From CAIWHR01 sp963734085 (lineage in GTDB: Bacteria > Pseudomonadota > Gammaproteobacteria > Burkholderiales > Casimicrobiaceae): DNA of 64,000 bases. The stretch's first letter is position 1, and each line of letters starts with the position of its first letter. Location of the stretch: contig CAVTFT010000017.1 in assembly GCA_963734085.1 (NCBI GenBank), forward strand, positions 124,001-188,000, in the 5' to 3' direction. The position numbers were made by a program, and so were the translations under genes. The notes beneath the pieces were generated by a model, which was given only the letters and a program-made list of their open reading frames with translations, had not been told where the DNA came from and did no database searches. This document shows positions 26,087-36,076 of the stretch, piece after piece.

Positions 26087-27857
26087 CTACTTCTTCGGTT
26101 CGGGCGCCGTTTCGGGGGTTGCTTCGGGCGCCTTCTCCGGAGCCTTTTCGCCGCCGCCCATTTCCTTCTCGAGCGCCTTGGCCGCATCTTCCTGCTCGAC
26201 GTTGATTCCCGGCCCGCCGCCAGGCGCAGCTTCCTCCGCCGGGACCTCGATCCGGATGTTCTGGATGTCGACCTTTGCCTTGGTGGCGAGGCCGCCCGAG
26301 ACGAGGTTCGGGAACCCGATGATCAGTGCGACCATCACGACCTGGATCAGCACGAACGGGACCGCGCCCCAGTAGATCTGCCCGGTGGTCACCCCGCGCG
26401 GTCTTGCGGCCGGTGAGCCGGTCCAGGTACTCCTTCGCCGGCGCAACGCTGCGCAGGTAGAAGAGCGCGAAGCCGAACGGCGGGTGCATGAACGACGTCT
26501 GCATGTTCACCGCCAGCAGCACGCCGAACCAGATGAGATCGATCCCGAGCTTGTCCGCGACCGGTCCGATCAGCGGGATGATGATGAACGACAGCTCGAA
26601 GAAGTCGAGGAAGAAGGCGAGCACGAAGATCAGGATGTTGACGACGATCAGGAAGCCCAGCTGACCGCCGGGAAGCGCGGTCAGCAGGTGCTCGACCCAG
26701 ACGTGGCCGTTGACACCGTAGAAAGTCAGGCTGAACACGCGCGCGCCGATCAGGATGAAGACGACGAACGTCGACAGCTTCGCCGTCGTGTTCATCGCCT
26801 GCCGGAGGAGCGAGATCGAAAGCCGCCGGCGCGCGAGCGCCATGATGAGCGCACCGGACGCGCCCATCGCGCCGCCTTCGGTCGGCGTGGCCACGCCCAG
26901 GAAGATCGTACCCAGCACGAGGAAGATCAGGGCGAGCGGCGGGATCAGCACGAACGTGACGCGTTCGGCGATCCTCGACAGCAGGTTGAGTCGCAGCAGC
27001 TTGCTGATGACCGCCGCAAAGAACGCGGCGCCCACCGCCACCGCCATGGTGATGACGATGCGCTCGTCGGTCGCGGTGTCCGGGTTGTAGCGGTCGTAGT
27101 AGATGAACCACCACGCCGCGGCGATGGCCGCCGCGAGGGCGGTGAGAATCAGGAGCGAGCGGTTGCCCGACGCGCCATCGGGCTCGCGCAGCGTCCGCGC
27201 CTCCAGCGGCAGCGCCGGCGCCCAATGCGGCTTCAGCACCGAGGTGCCGATCACGTAGATCGCGTACAACGCCGCGAGCGTCAGGCCGGGGAGGAACGCA
27301 CCCGCATACATGTCGCCTACGGACTTGCCGAGCTGGTCGGCCATGATGATCAGCACGAGCGACGGCGGGATGATCTGCGCGAGCGTTCCCGACGCCGCGA
27401 TCACGCCCGAGGCGAGCCGGCGGTCGTAGCCGTAGCGCAGCATGATCGGCAGCGAAATGAGGCCCATCGAGATCACCGAGGCGGCGACGACGCCCGTGGT
27501 CGCGGCGAGCAGCGCGCCGACGAAGATCACCGCGTAGGCGAGCCCCCCGCGGATCGGGCCGAACAGCTGGCCGATCGTGTCGAGCAGGTCCTCGGCCATT
27601 CCGCTGCGTTCGAGGATCAGCCCCATGAAGGTGAAGAACGGCACCGCGAGCAGCGTGTCGTTGGACATCACGCCCCAGATCCGCTCGGGCAGCGCCTGCA
27701 GTAGCGACGTGTCGAGCAGCCCGAGCTCGATGCCGAGAATACCGAATCCGATGCCGACGGCGGCGAGCGAGAACGAAACGGGATAGCCGATCAGCAGCAC
27801 GACCACCAGCGCGGCGAACATCAGTGGCGCGATGTTCGCGATCAGGAAGGCGGTCAT
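26087..27857 (-). CDS. dctM: TRAP transporter large permease DctM (one-base frameshift near the 3' end)
   Basis: Large membrane subunit of a TRAP carboxylate importer, about 590 residues if the frame is corrected. It starts MTAFLIANIAPLMFAALVV and shows DctM blocks such as PFFTFMGLILERSGMAEDLL, GLISLPIMLRYGYDRRLASGVIAASGTLAQIIPPS and LFYLRSVAPAKEYLDRLTGRK. It belongs to the long DctM type with extra helices around residues 215-330. At the GGGG run (26392-26395) the frame is one base off. The following frame holds the normal final helix (GQIYWGAVPFVLIQVVMVALIIGFPNL) and an acidic Pro/Glu tail ending at 26087. Read as given, the protein would lose that helix and run on to 25854, into dctP antisense. 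An extra G in the run is the simplest explanation. Confidence 0.85.
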
Positions 27858-27888
27858 GGGCGTTCCCCTCGGCCCCGCGCAGCGGCGC

Positions 27889-28527
27889 TCATCGCTCTTC
27901 CTTCCTGCCGACGCCGATCCCTTCGATCTCCTCGGCGATTGCGAGGTCGCCGCGCGACCGGAGGATCTCCTCGGCCAACTGCTCCTCGGCCGTCTTTTCG
28001 ACGTGCTTTTCGCTCGGGTCGGGGATCATCCCTTTGAGGAAAGCGAAGCGCTTGATCAGCTCCGAGAGGGCCTGGACGATCAGCAGGAAGAAGCCGATCG
28101 GCACCATGAGCCGCGCGGGCCAGATGATGAGCCCGCCGGCGTTGGTCGACACCTCGTGTCGTTCATAGGCGTCGACGAACACGGGCCACGACAGGTACAT
28201 GATCAGGATCGCCATCGGCAGCAGGAAGAAGAGCGTGCCGAAGATGTCGATCCATGCGCGGGCGCGTGCCGACAGGCGGCCGGTGATGATGTCGATGCGC
28301 ACGTGCTCGTTGTTCTTGAGCGTGTAGCCCGCGAGAAACAGGAAGATCACCGAGAACAGGTACCACTGGATCTCGAGGAACGAGTTCGAGCTGTAGTTGA
28401 AGATCTTGCGGACGGTGGCGTTGGCGGCGCTGATCAGCACCGCGACGAGGACGAGCCAGTACACCGAATGGCCGATGCGGTCGGTGACGGCATCGATCAG
28501 TCGGGACAGGTTGAGCAAGGGATTCAA
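27889..28527 (-). CDS. dctQ: TRAP transporter small permease DctQ
   Basis: 212 residues with four membrane helices, including SVYWLVLVAVLISAANATV, WYLFSVIFLFLAGYTLKNNEHVRIDI and MVPIGFFLLIVQALSEL. The NNEHVRIDI block is the DctQ signature. An acidic C-terminal tail is predicted in the cytoplasm. It precedes dctM by 31 bp on the same strand and is divergent to glyA. Confidence 0.92.
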   Translation of the reverse strand: MNPLLNLSRLIDAVTDRIGHSVYWLVLVAVLISAANATVRKIFNYSSNSFLEIQWYLFSVIFLFLAGYTLKNNEHVRIDIITGRLSARARAWIDIFGTLFFLLPMAILIMYLSWPVFVDAYERHEVSTNAGGLIIWPARLMVPIGFFLLIVQALSELIKRFAFLKGMIPDPSEKHVEKTAEEQLAEEILRSRGDLAIAEEIEGIGVGRKEER

Positions 28528-28753
28528 GGCGCCTCCTCGTGGGTCGGCAGCTCTAAGGGCTGCGTCTTTCGGGGTACCGCGTCGCCCTTCCGGAAACCGT
28601 GCCCCGCCGCGGCTCGCGGATTATAAGGGTTTTGCCGCTGCCGGGGCCGCCGCCGCTCATTCGGCGCCGAAACGGGTCGAAGGAGAGTCGCGGATGCTAA
28701 AATAAGGGTGGTCCCCGCGCTCCCGCTTCCCTCTGCCCGCCTCGGATGGCCCC

Positions 28754-30001
28754 GTGCCGCACCGTTCCCTGACTCTCGCCCAAGCCGACCCCGAGCTGTG
28801 GGCGGCGATCCTCGCCGAGAACCAGCGCCAGGAGGATCACATCGAGCTCATCGCCTCGGAGAATTACGCAAGCAAGGCGGTGATGGCGGCGCAAGGCTCG
28901 CAGCTCACGAACAAATACGCGGAAGGGTACCCGGGCAAACGCTATTACGGCGGTTGCGAGTTCGTTGACGTCGCCGAGCAACTGGCGATCGACCGCGTGA
29001 AGGAGCTGTTCGGGGCAGAGGCGGCCAATGTCCAGCCCCATTCCGGTGCACAGGCGAATCAGGCGGTATTCTTCGCCGCGCTGAAGCCGGGTGACACGAT
29101 TCTCGGCATGTCGCTGCCGCACGGCGGGCATCTGACGCACGGCTCGCCGGTCAACATCAGTGGCAAATGGTTCCGGGTCGTGCCCTACGGGCTCCATCCG
29201 GAAACCGAGCTCATCGATTACGACGCGGCGGAACGGCTCGCGCACGAACACAAGCCGAAGCTCATCATCGCCGGCGCGTCCGCGTATTCGCGCGTCATCG
29301 ACTGGGAGCGCTTTCGGGCAATTGCGGACGGGGTCGGCGCCTTGCTGATGGTCGACATGGCCCATTACGCCGGGCTCATCGCGGCCGACGTCTATCCGTC
29401 GCCGGTCGGCATTGCGCATTTCGTCACCAGCACCACGCACAAGACGTTGCGCGGGCCGCGCGGCGGATTCGTGCTGACGACGGCCGCCCACGAGAAGGCC
29501 GTCAATTCGGCCGTGTTTCCCGGGCTCCAGGGCGGGCCGCTGATGCACGTCATCGCGGCGAAGGCCGTCGCTTTTGGGGAAGCGCTCGGCAAGGACTTCC
29601 GCCGCTATCAGGAACAGGTGCTCGTGAACGCCCGGGTGCTGGCGCGCGTGCTCTCGGACCGCGGACTGCGCATTGTCTCCGGCGGCACCGACAGCCACCT
29701 CTTCCTCGTCGATCTCCGGGCGAAGAAAATCACCGGCAAGGACGCGGAAGCGGCGCTCGCGAAGGCCCACATCACCGTCAACAAGAACGCGATTCCCAAC
29801 GATCCGGAAAAACCGTTCGTCACGTCCGGCATCCGCATCGGCAGTCCCGCGATCACGACCCGCGGCTACACCGAGATCGAAAGCGAGGAGCTCGGCCACT
29901 TGCTCGCGGATGTCCTCGACGCGCCGCACGACGATCTGGTGCACGCCGGCGTGCGCACCAGCGTCGCGGCGCTCAACCGCAAGTTCCCGGTGTACGGATG
30001 A
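28754..30001 (+). CDS. glyA: Serine hydroxymethyltransferase
   Basis: PLP enzyme, 415 residues, that converts serine and tetrahydrofolate to glycine and methylene-THF. Conserved blocks: HIELIASENYASKAVMAAQGSQLTNKYAEGYPGKRYYGG, PHSGAQANQAVF, and STTHKTLRGPRGG with the PLP-binding Lys. Starts at ATG 28754; a TAAAAT (28698-28703) upstream may be the -10. Gene order glyA-nrdR-rib is typical of betaproteobacteria. Confidence 0.97.
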   Translation: MPHRSLTLAQADPELWAAILAENQRQEDHIELIASENYASKAVMAAQGSQLTNKYAEGYPGKRYYGGCEFVDVAEQLAIDRVKELFGAEAANVQPHSGAQANQAVFFAALKPGDTILGMSLPHGGHLTHGSPVNISGKWFRVVPYGLHPETELIDYDAAERLAHEHKPKLIIAGASAYSRVIDWERFRAIADGVGALLMVDMAHYAGLIAADVYPSPVGIAHFVTSTTHKTLRGPRGGFVLTTAAHEKAVNSAVFPGLQGGPLMHVIAAKAVAFGEALGKDFRRYQEQVLVNARVLARVLSDRGLRIVSGGTDSHLFLVDLRAKKITGKDAEAALAKAHITVNKNAIPNDPEKPFVTSGIRIGSPAITTRGYTEIESEELGHLLADVLDAPHDDLVHAGVRTSVAALNRKFPVYG

Positions 30002-30003
30002 CA

Positions 30004-30068
30004 GCTGTCAGCTATCAGCCATCAGCTGTCAGCAACGGCGACGCACGATGCTGCGGATAGCTGACAGC
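30004..30068. repeat. Inverted repeat between glyA and nrdR
   Basis: A perfect 13 bp inverted repeat: GCTGTCAGCTATC at 30004-30016 and GATAGCTGACAGC at 30056-30068. Additional partial copies of the same words (ATCAGCTGTCAGC, CCGATAGCC) lie between and after the arms. The element fills nearly the whole 85 bp glyA-nrdR gap. Elements built of CAGCTGTCAGCTATC words are seen between genes of other proteobacteria, so this is likely a dispersed repeat, with possible action as an attenuator. Confidence 0.8.
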
Positions 30069-30086
30069 CGATAGCCGAGAGCCGAA

Positions 30087-30539
30087 ATGAAGTGCCCATT
30101 CTGCGGCGGCGCCGACACGCAGGTGATCGATTCGCGCGTTTCCGAGCCCGGCGATTCGATCCGCCGCCGCCGTCGCTGCGCGATGTGCCAGAAGCGCTTC
30201 ACGACCTACGAAACGGTCGAGCTGCGGCTGCCGCAGGTCGTCAAGACCAACGGCACGCGCTCGGATTTCGACGTCGGCAAGCTTCGCAACGGCTTCCAGC
30301 GCGCGCTGCACAAGCGCCCGGTGCCGACCGAGTTCGTCGATCAGGCGGTCGATCGCATCGTCGGGCAGGTGCTGGCGCTGGGCGAGCGCGAGATCGCCTC
30401 GCGACAAATCGGTGAAATGGTGATGCAGGAGCTCTACAAGCTCGACAAGGTCGCATACATCCGCTTCGCATCGGTCTATCGCAGCTTTCAGGATGTCGAG
30501 GATTTTCGTGATGCGGTGCGCAAGCTCAAGAAGCGCTGA
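30087..30539 (+). CDS. nrdR: Transcriptional repressor NrdR
   Basis: 150 residues. Zinc-ribbon/ATP-cone repressor of ribonucleotide reductase genes. The zinc ribbon MKCPFCGGADTQVIDSR...RRRRCAMCQKRFTTYE has four Cys in two CxxC pairs, and the ATP-cone follows (VKTNGTRSDFDVGKLRNGFQRAL). Full length and typical. A run of Arg codons at residues 26-30 is normal for the family. Confidence 0.97.
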   Translation: MKCPFCGGADTQVIDSRVSEPGDSIRRRRRCAMCQKRFTTYETVELRLPQVVKTNGTRSDFDVGKLRNGFQRALHKRPVPTEFVDQAVDRIVGQVLALGEREIASRQIGEMVMQELYKLDKVAYIRFASVYRSFQDVEDFRDAVRKLKKR

Positions 30540-30600
30540 CGCGCACCTCGCGCGCGCTCGCCGATAGATGGCGCGCCCGCGGCGCGCGATTGCCCTCGCG

Positions 30601-31702
30601 ATGAGCGAATTCTCCGAAGCCGATCACGCGTTCATGGCGCAGGCGCTCGCGCTCGCCGAGCGCGGCCTCTGCACGACGACGCCGAATCCGCGCGTCGGCT
30701 GCGTCATCGTCCGCGATGGCCTCGCGATCGGCGAAGGCTTTCACGCGCGCGCCGGCGAAGCGCACGCCGAAATCAACGCGCTGATCGATGCCAAGGCGCG
30801 CGGGCACGATCCGCGTGGCGCAACGCTGTACGTCACGCTCGAGCCGTGCAATCACACGGGCCGCACGCCGCCATGCACCGAGGCGATCATGGCCGCCGGC
30901 GTCAGCCGCGTCGTCGCGGCAATGGCCGATCCCGATCCCGGGGCACGGCACGGTGCGCAGCGGCTGCGCGCCGCCGGCATCGCCGTGGAGGTTGGACTTG
31001 GCGAGGAGGCCGCACGCGAGCTCAATGCCGGTTTCATTTCGCGCGTGTTGCGCGGGCGTCCATGGGTACGGATGAAAGTCGCGGCGAGCCTCGATGGAAG
31101 AACCGCACTTGCGGACGGAACGAGCCAATGGATCACCGGTGAGCCTGCGCGGGTCGATGCGCATCGCTTTCGCGCGCGCGCATGCGCCGTGATGACCGGC
31201 ATCGGGACGGTGCTCCATGACGACCCGCAACTTACCGTGCGCCATGTCGCCGCGGCGCGCCAGCCGCGACGGGTGGTGGTCGACCGTCGCGCCGAAACCC
31301 CGCCGGCCGCCAGGCTGCTCCTTGGCGGGGACACATTGATCGTGACCGCGGGAGGCCGCAATCCGGCGTGGCCTTCCGGCGTCGAGGTGCTCGAGCTTCC
31401 CGATGCCGAAGGCCGCGTGGATCTTCCCGCGCTCATGCATGCGCTCGGCACGCGTGGCATCAATGAGCTGCACGTCGAAGGCGGGGCGGGTCTCAACGGC
31501 GCATTGATTGGAGCCGGGCTCGTCGACGAATTGCTGCTCTACGTCGCGCCGTGTCTCATCGGCGATCCTGCGCGCGGCATTGCGGCATTTCCGCTTGGGC
31601 CTCGCGAGCCTCGACGCGCGCGTTGCACTGGCAATTCGCGCGATCGACCGCGTCGGCTGTGACCTGCGTGTCGTCGCCCGCATGATAGGCAAGGAGGCAT
31701 GA
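30601..31702 (+). CDS. ribD: Riboflavin biosynthesis deaminase/reductase RibD (frameshift near the 3' end)
   Basis: Bifunctional enzyme of riboflavin synthesis. The deaminase domain shows PNPRVGCVIV, GEAHAEINAL and TLEPCNHTGRTPPC (zinc and catalytic residues). The reductase domain starts at WVRMKVAASLDGRTAL and includes INELHVEGGAGLNGALI. ATG at 30601 (MSEFSEADHAFM) matches the family start; ATG at 30568 is also in frame. At CTTGGGCC (31594-31602) the frame is one base off. As written it ends at 31662 with an unrelated tail, but the next frame encodes the family end (LASLDARVALAIRAIDRVGCDLRVVAR) and stops at 31702, overlapping ribE as ATGA. An extra base at 31598-31602 explains both. Confidence 0.9.
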
Positions 31703-32340
31703 TGTTCACGGGAATCGTCGAAGTCGTCGGCAAGATCGCCGCCATCGCACCGAAGGGCGACGGGCTGCGCCTCGTCATCGCGCCCGGCGCGCTCGATATC
31801 GCGGACGTCGCGCCCGGCGATAGCATCGCGGTGAATGGCTGCTGTCTGACGGTGTGTGCGAAAAGCGGCGCCACGCTCGGCTTCGACGTCTCCGCCGAGA
31901 CGCTCGCGTGCACGGCGGGTCTCGATGCCGGCAGCGACGCCAATCTCGAGAAGGCGCTCCGGCTCGCCGACCGTCTGGGCGGCCATCTGATGACCGGCCA
32001 CGTCGATGGCGTCGGCGAAGTCGTCGCCTTCGATCGGGTCGAGGAAGTCGCCTCCGGCAGCGGCAGCTTCCGCCTGGTCGTCGACGCGCCGGGCGCCCTC
32101 GCCCGCTTCATCGCCGTCAAGGGCTCGATCGCCGTGCAGGGGGTGAGCCTCACGGTGAACGGTGTCGCGGGTTCGCGCTTCCACGTGAATCTCATTCCGC
32201 ACACACTGGAAGTGACGACGCTGAAGACATTGCACCCGGGAGCGAAGGTCAACCTCGAAGTGGACCTGGTCGCGCGCTACGTCGACCGGCTTGTGAGCGC
32301 GGAGCGCGAGGCACTTCACGGGCGAGCGGACATGGTGTAG
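31699..32340 (+). CDS. ribE: Riboflavin synthase, alpha chain
   Basis: 213 residues. Dismutates two lumazines to riboflavin. Two homologous barrels start MFTGIVEVVGKI and GGHLMTGHVDGVGEVV; NGCCLTV with the conserved Cys and GVSLTVNG are present. AAGGAGG at 31690-31696 is the ribosome-binding site. ATG at 31699 or 31702. In relatives ribBA and ribH normally follow; here the ribB-type gene lies 31 kb further on. Confidence 0.95.
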   Translation: MMFTGIVEVVGKIAAIAPKGDGLRLVIAPGALDIADVAPGDSIAVNGCCLTVCAKSGATLGFDVSAETLACTAGLDAGSDANLEKALRLADRLGGHLMTGHVDGVGEVVAFDRVEEVASGSGSFRLVVDAPGALARFIAVKGSIAVQGVSLTVNGVAGSRFHVNLIPHTLEVTTLKTLHPGAKVNLEVDLVARYVDRLVSAEREALHGRADMV

Positions 32341-32526
32341 ACTCTTACCGATGGCGGGAACTGATCCGCCGAGCAGTTTTCTTTTGGCTGCTCCAAAAAA
32401 GCCGTAGCTCGCCGATCCCGCGGCGAAGATCCCCGACTACCCGCCCACCAGCAGGCGGATGCGGCGATCTGTCAACGTTGCTCCTGTTTGCGACGTCTAC
32501 GGCTCAATTCGACGAAGGACGAGGGA

Positions 32527-33480
32527 ATGTTGATTGGAAAGATTGCGGCTGCTGCAGCCGTGGCTGTCTTCACGTTTGTCGGTATCGCTCCTACAGCCAG
32601 CGCCGCCACCTATACGCAGACACTGCCGGTCGGGTGCACCGCGCCGACGTTGAGCGGGACGACCGTCTACTGCAATGGCTCGGCGCTGTTCACCATCGTC
32701 GATTACCCGTGCGCGTCACAGCTCATTCTCGGCGTGCAGGACGGAGTTAATGTCATCAGCTGCGCGACGCCGAATTACAGCGGACTGTATTGGGTGCCGC
32801 TCGAAAGCGGCCAGGGCTACACGCTGACGCATCAGTCCAACACGATCTTTCTGCTTGCCTACGTCTACGGCGCAGACGGCACGCCCCAATGGCTATCGAT
32901 GCTCGCAAGGCTGACCGATGCCGGCATCTACGCGGGCGACGTGCTGACCAACACCGGCCAACCGGGCAATTCGACTTCTCAGTACGTGACCTCCGGAAGC
33001 CTTATTCCGAACCCCGACGGTACGCTGCAGCTGCAGATCGGCGCGACGACCAAGCTACTGCAGCGCTACGACATCGGCGACGGCACGCCGCTGCCGACGT
33101 GTCAATTCGGGGCGACGCCGGGGTCCGTTTCGACGGGTCTGTGGTGGAACCCGAGCCAAAGCGGGGCAGGCTTCGGCATCCACGACCAGAGCGGCAAGCT
33201 GTTCGTGACCTGGTACAGCTACGACGCTGCCGGAAAACCGCGCTGGGGTTCGGCGCTGATGAACGGGACGGGATCGGGCACGTACAGCGGGGACGTCTAT
33301 ACGACGACGGGCCCGTCGTTCTCCGATGCGGCTTACGACAAGGCAACCGTCTCGGCAACGCCGATCGGCACGGCAACGCTCACGATCACCGGCGCGAACA
33401 ACGCGTCCTTCACGGTGGGGACGATGACCATTCCGCTCACGCGCTTCACGTTCGCAACGCCGGGAGTGGCTTGCCAGTAA
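32527..33480 (+). CDS. Secreted protein with two W-S-G-W-type repeats, unknown function
   Basis: 317 residues from ATG 32527 (preceded by GAGG). A signal peptide (MLIGKIAAAAAVAVFTFVG...SA) ends about residue 25. Two internal repeats follow one pattern: GLYWVPLESGQGYTLTHQSN with VYGADGTPQW, and GLWWNPSQSGAGFGIHDQSG with YDAAGKPRWGSAL. Each is followed by a stretch ending in a G-x-Y-x-G-D-V block. This repeat is known from many secreted proteins of Xanthomonadales and betaproteobacteria without an assigned activity. Four Cys may form disulfides. The gene stands alone between ribE and mmsA; the 186 bp before it contain no recognisable element beyond a weak CTTTTGGctgctCCAAAA hairpin. Confidence 0.75.
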   Translation: MLIGKIAAAAAVAVFTFVGIAPTASAATYTQTLPVGCTAPTLSGTTVYCNGSALFTIVDYPCASQLILGVQDGVNVISCATPNYSGLYWVPLESGQGYTLTHQSNTIFLLAYVYGADGTPQWLSMLARLTDAGIYAGDVLTNTGQPGNSTSQYVTSGSLIPNPDGTLQLQIGATTKLLQRYDIGDGTPLPTCQFGATPGSVSTGLWWNPSQSGAGFGIHDQSGKLFVTWYSYDAAGKPRWGSALMNGTGSGTYSGDVYTTTGPSFSDAAYDKATVSATPIGTATLTITGANNASFTVGTMTIPLTRFTFATPGVACQ

Positions 33481-33601
33481 CGCGCGTACAATAATCGGCT
33501 GACCCCGGAGGGGGCGTCATCGGATCGATCGGCTGCGGTCCCCGCAGCCGGGCGCGTCGATGGACGGCAACGCGGATAAACGCCGCGCCGGAGGAGGCCA
33601 G

Positions 33602-35110
33602 ATGGATCTTTCCGCGCTTGCACGGCTGCCGCTGTGGATCGACGGACGCGCGGTCCCTGCGCACACAAAGCGCTACGGCGAAGTGACGAATCCCGCCACC
33701 GGCGAAGTGATTCGCCACGTGCCCTTCGCCGACGAAGACGATGTCGACGCGGCGGTCAGGGCCGCGACGTCGGCATTGCCCGAATGGCGCGCGTCGCCGT
33801 CGCTGCGGCGTGCCCGCGTGCTGATGCGCTTTCGCGAGCTGATGGAGGCAGCAAAGAAGGATCTTGCGGAGATCGTCACGCAGGAGCATGGCAAGACGCT
33901 CGGCGACGCCCTGGGCTCGATCACGCGCGGCATCGAGGTCGTGGAGTTCGCGTCCGGCATTCCGCATCTGCTGAAGGGTGAGTTCAGCGACAGCGTCGGC
34001 ACCGACGTCGACAGCTGGTCGCTGCGGCAGCCGGTCGGCGTGTGCGCCGGCATCACGCCGTTCAATTTCCCCGCGATGGTGCCGATGTGGATGTTCCCGA
34101 TCGCGCTCGCGTGCGGCAACACGTTCATCCTGAAACCCTCCGAGCGCGACCCGACGATGAGCCTGCGCATGGCCGAGCTGCTGCGCGAAGCGGGGCTCCC
34201 CGACGGCGTATTCAACGTCGTCCACGGCGACAAGGAAGCCGTCGATGCGATCCTCGCGCATCCGGGCATCAAGGCAGTGTCGTTCGTCGGCTCGACGCCG
34301 GTCGCCAAGCACATCTACGAGACCGGCGCCGCGCACGGCAAACGCGTGCAGGCGCTCGGCGGCGCGAAGAACCACGCCGTGGTGCTGCCGGACGCCGACA
34401 TCGGCTTCGCCGCCGATGCGATCATCGGTGCGGGGTATGGTTCGGCGGGTGAGCGCTGCATGGCGATTTCTGCGGTCGTCGCCGTGGGCGACGTGGGCGA
34501 TGCGCTGGTCGCCGAGCTCGGCGCGCGGGCGCGGCGCATCAAGGTTGACGCGGGCGACGCGCCGGGCGCCGACATGGGCCCGGTCATTACCTGCGCGGCC
34601 CGCGACCGTATCACCGGTTACATCGACCGCGGCGTGGCGGAAGGTGCGGCACTCGTCGTCGACGGTCGCAAGCCGCGCATTGCCGGTCACGAGGATGGAT
34701 TCTTCGTCGGCCCGACGCTCTTCGACCGTGTCACGCCGGAGATGACGATCTACCGCGACGAGATCTTCGGGCCGGTGCTCGTCGTCGTGCGGACGGAATC
34801 GCTGGCCCAGGCGATCGCGCTGATCAACGCCAATCCGTATGCCAACGGCGCCGCGCTCTTCACGCGCTCGGGTCATGCGGCGCGGCGGTTCCAGCAGGAT
34901 GTCGACGTCGGGATGCTCGGCATCAACGTGCCGATTCCGGTGCCGATGGCGTTCTACTCGTTCGGCGGCTGGAGAAATTCGCTGTTCGGCGACCTCCACA
35001 TCCACGGCATGGATGGCGTGCGCTTCTACACCCGCGGCAAGGCGATCACGGCGCGCTGGCCCGACGACGGCAGCGCCGCGCCGGGCTTTCACATGCCGCT
35101 GATGGGGTAG
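33602..35110 (+). CDS. mmsA: CoA-acylating methylmalonate-semialdehyde dehydrogenase
   Basis: 502 residues. Oxidises (methyl)malonate semialdehyde to propionyl- or acetyl-CoA in valine and myo-inositol breakdown. The MmsA signatures are clear: WIDGRAVPA, EHGKTLGDALGSITRG, GITPFNFPAMVPMWMFPIAL, FVGSTPVAKHIY, GAKNHAVVLPDAD, GSAGERCMAIS with the catalytic Cys, and VPIPVPMAFYSFGGW. The start follows GGAGGAGG. No other valine genes are nearby. Confidence 0.95.
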   Translation: MDLSALARLPLWIDGRAVPAHTKRYGEVTNPATGEVIRHVPFADEDDVDAAVRAATSALPEWRASPSLRRARVLMRFRELMEAAKKDLAEIVTQEHGKTLGDALGSITRGIEVVEFASGIPHLLKGEFSDSVGTDVDSWSLRQPVGVCAGITPFNFPAMVPMWMFPIALACGNTFILKPSERDPTMSLRMAELLREAGLPDGVFNVVHGDKEAVDAILAHPGIKAVSFVGSTPVAKHIYETGAAHGKRVQALGGAKNHAVVLPDADIGFAADAIIGAGYGSAGERCMAISAVVAVGDVGDALVAELGARARRIKVDAGDAPGADMGPVITCAARDRITGYIDRGVAEGAALVVDGRKPRIAGHEDGFFVGPTLFDRVTPEMTIYRDEIFGPVLVVVRTESLAQAIALINANPYANGAALFTRSGHAARRFQQDVDVGMLGINVPIPVPMAFYSFGGWRNSLFGDLHIHGMDGVRFYTRGKAITARWPDDGSAAPGFHMPLMG

Positions 35111-35189
35111 CTGGCGCGAGCTGGAGCAGGGCCCCAGCGGGGTAACGCGTGGGGATGCGACCGTGGCGAGTCGACGCCAACGGCTTCAC

Positions 35190-36076
35190 GAATTTCGTAA
35201 ACGGTGCGGAATCAGCGTACCCGCCTTCCGACGCCCGCGAAAAGGTCAGCGGGCTCGTCGCCGCGCCGTTCGGCGTGCCCGCGCCTTCGATCCGGAAGTC
35301 GAACTCGAGCGTCACGTAGAAGCGGATGTTCCGGCCGAGGTCGTGCGCCGGAATGAAATGCATCGTCGAAAGCACCGCCTCGACCGCCGCGGCGAACTCC
35401 GGCGTTCCCTCGACGACGTGCGTCTGTTCCACCGCACCCTCGGGGTCGATGACCGCCCAGACGAGAACGGTATCTTCGCGATGCGCGCGCGAGCGCCGCC
35501 GGCGGATAGGGGACTTCGAGCTTGCCGGGGAGGGTGACCGCCGGCGTCGACTTCCACCGGGAAACTCCCAAAGCGTCTCGTCATCGAGCGCTTCGCCGAA
35601 GCGGCCCGAGGAACCCGGTCGTTGACGGTGACGTGCGGCGTCAAGCCGCGGCCACGCTGGGCCGGGCTCGGAGAAGCGGTTCCGGCGTGGTGTCGCCGTG
35701 CGACAGCGGGTGCGCCGGCGCAGGCGATTCCTTCGGCGTTGCGACGCGCAACGCTGCTGACGGTACGGGAGATGCCACCGCGTCGCGCGTCTCGGTTTCA
35801 ACAGCGATCGCGCGGTGGCGAAATCGCGACTTCGAGCGGGCGGTCGATCGCTGCCGACCACGTGAACGCGCCGTGGTGCGGTCCGCCGATCGCGTCGCCA
35901 AGGACCGCGAGCGTCGTGAGGTGGACGACGGCCGAGGCGAGCAATGCGGCGCCGAATCGCGCAGTCGTCAGGGCTGCGGGTCGCGACGTGCGCAATGCTT
36001 CTGCGGAGGTGAGGTCGGTCCACACGGCTTGACAAGTATTCTGACGCGCGTCGAAACGCGGTCGCGCGCGCCGCAC
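35190..36076 (-). pseudogene. TonB-like energy transducer, broken by several frameshifts
   Basis: Pieces in three frames line up in order on the minus strand. Frame one (36076 down to 35798): an N-terminal membrane anchor, RFGAALLASAVVHLTTLAV. Then a Pro/Ala-rich linker (SPVPSAALRVATPKESPAPAHPL). Then TPHVTVNDRVPRA, then VTLPGKLEVPYPPAALAR, then a TonB C-terminal domain REDTVLVWAVIDPEGAVEQTHVVEG with the end RFYVTLEFDFRIEGAG. At least four frame changes are needed. Either a pseudogene or a stretch of poor consensus sequence; the pieces themselves are well preserved. Both ends are approximate. It lies between mmsA and pilY1. Confidence 0.7.
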
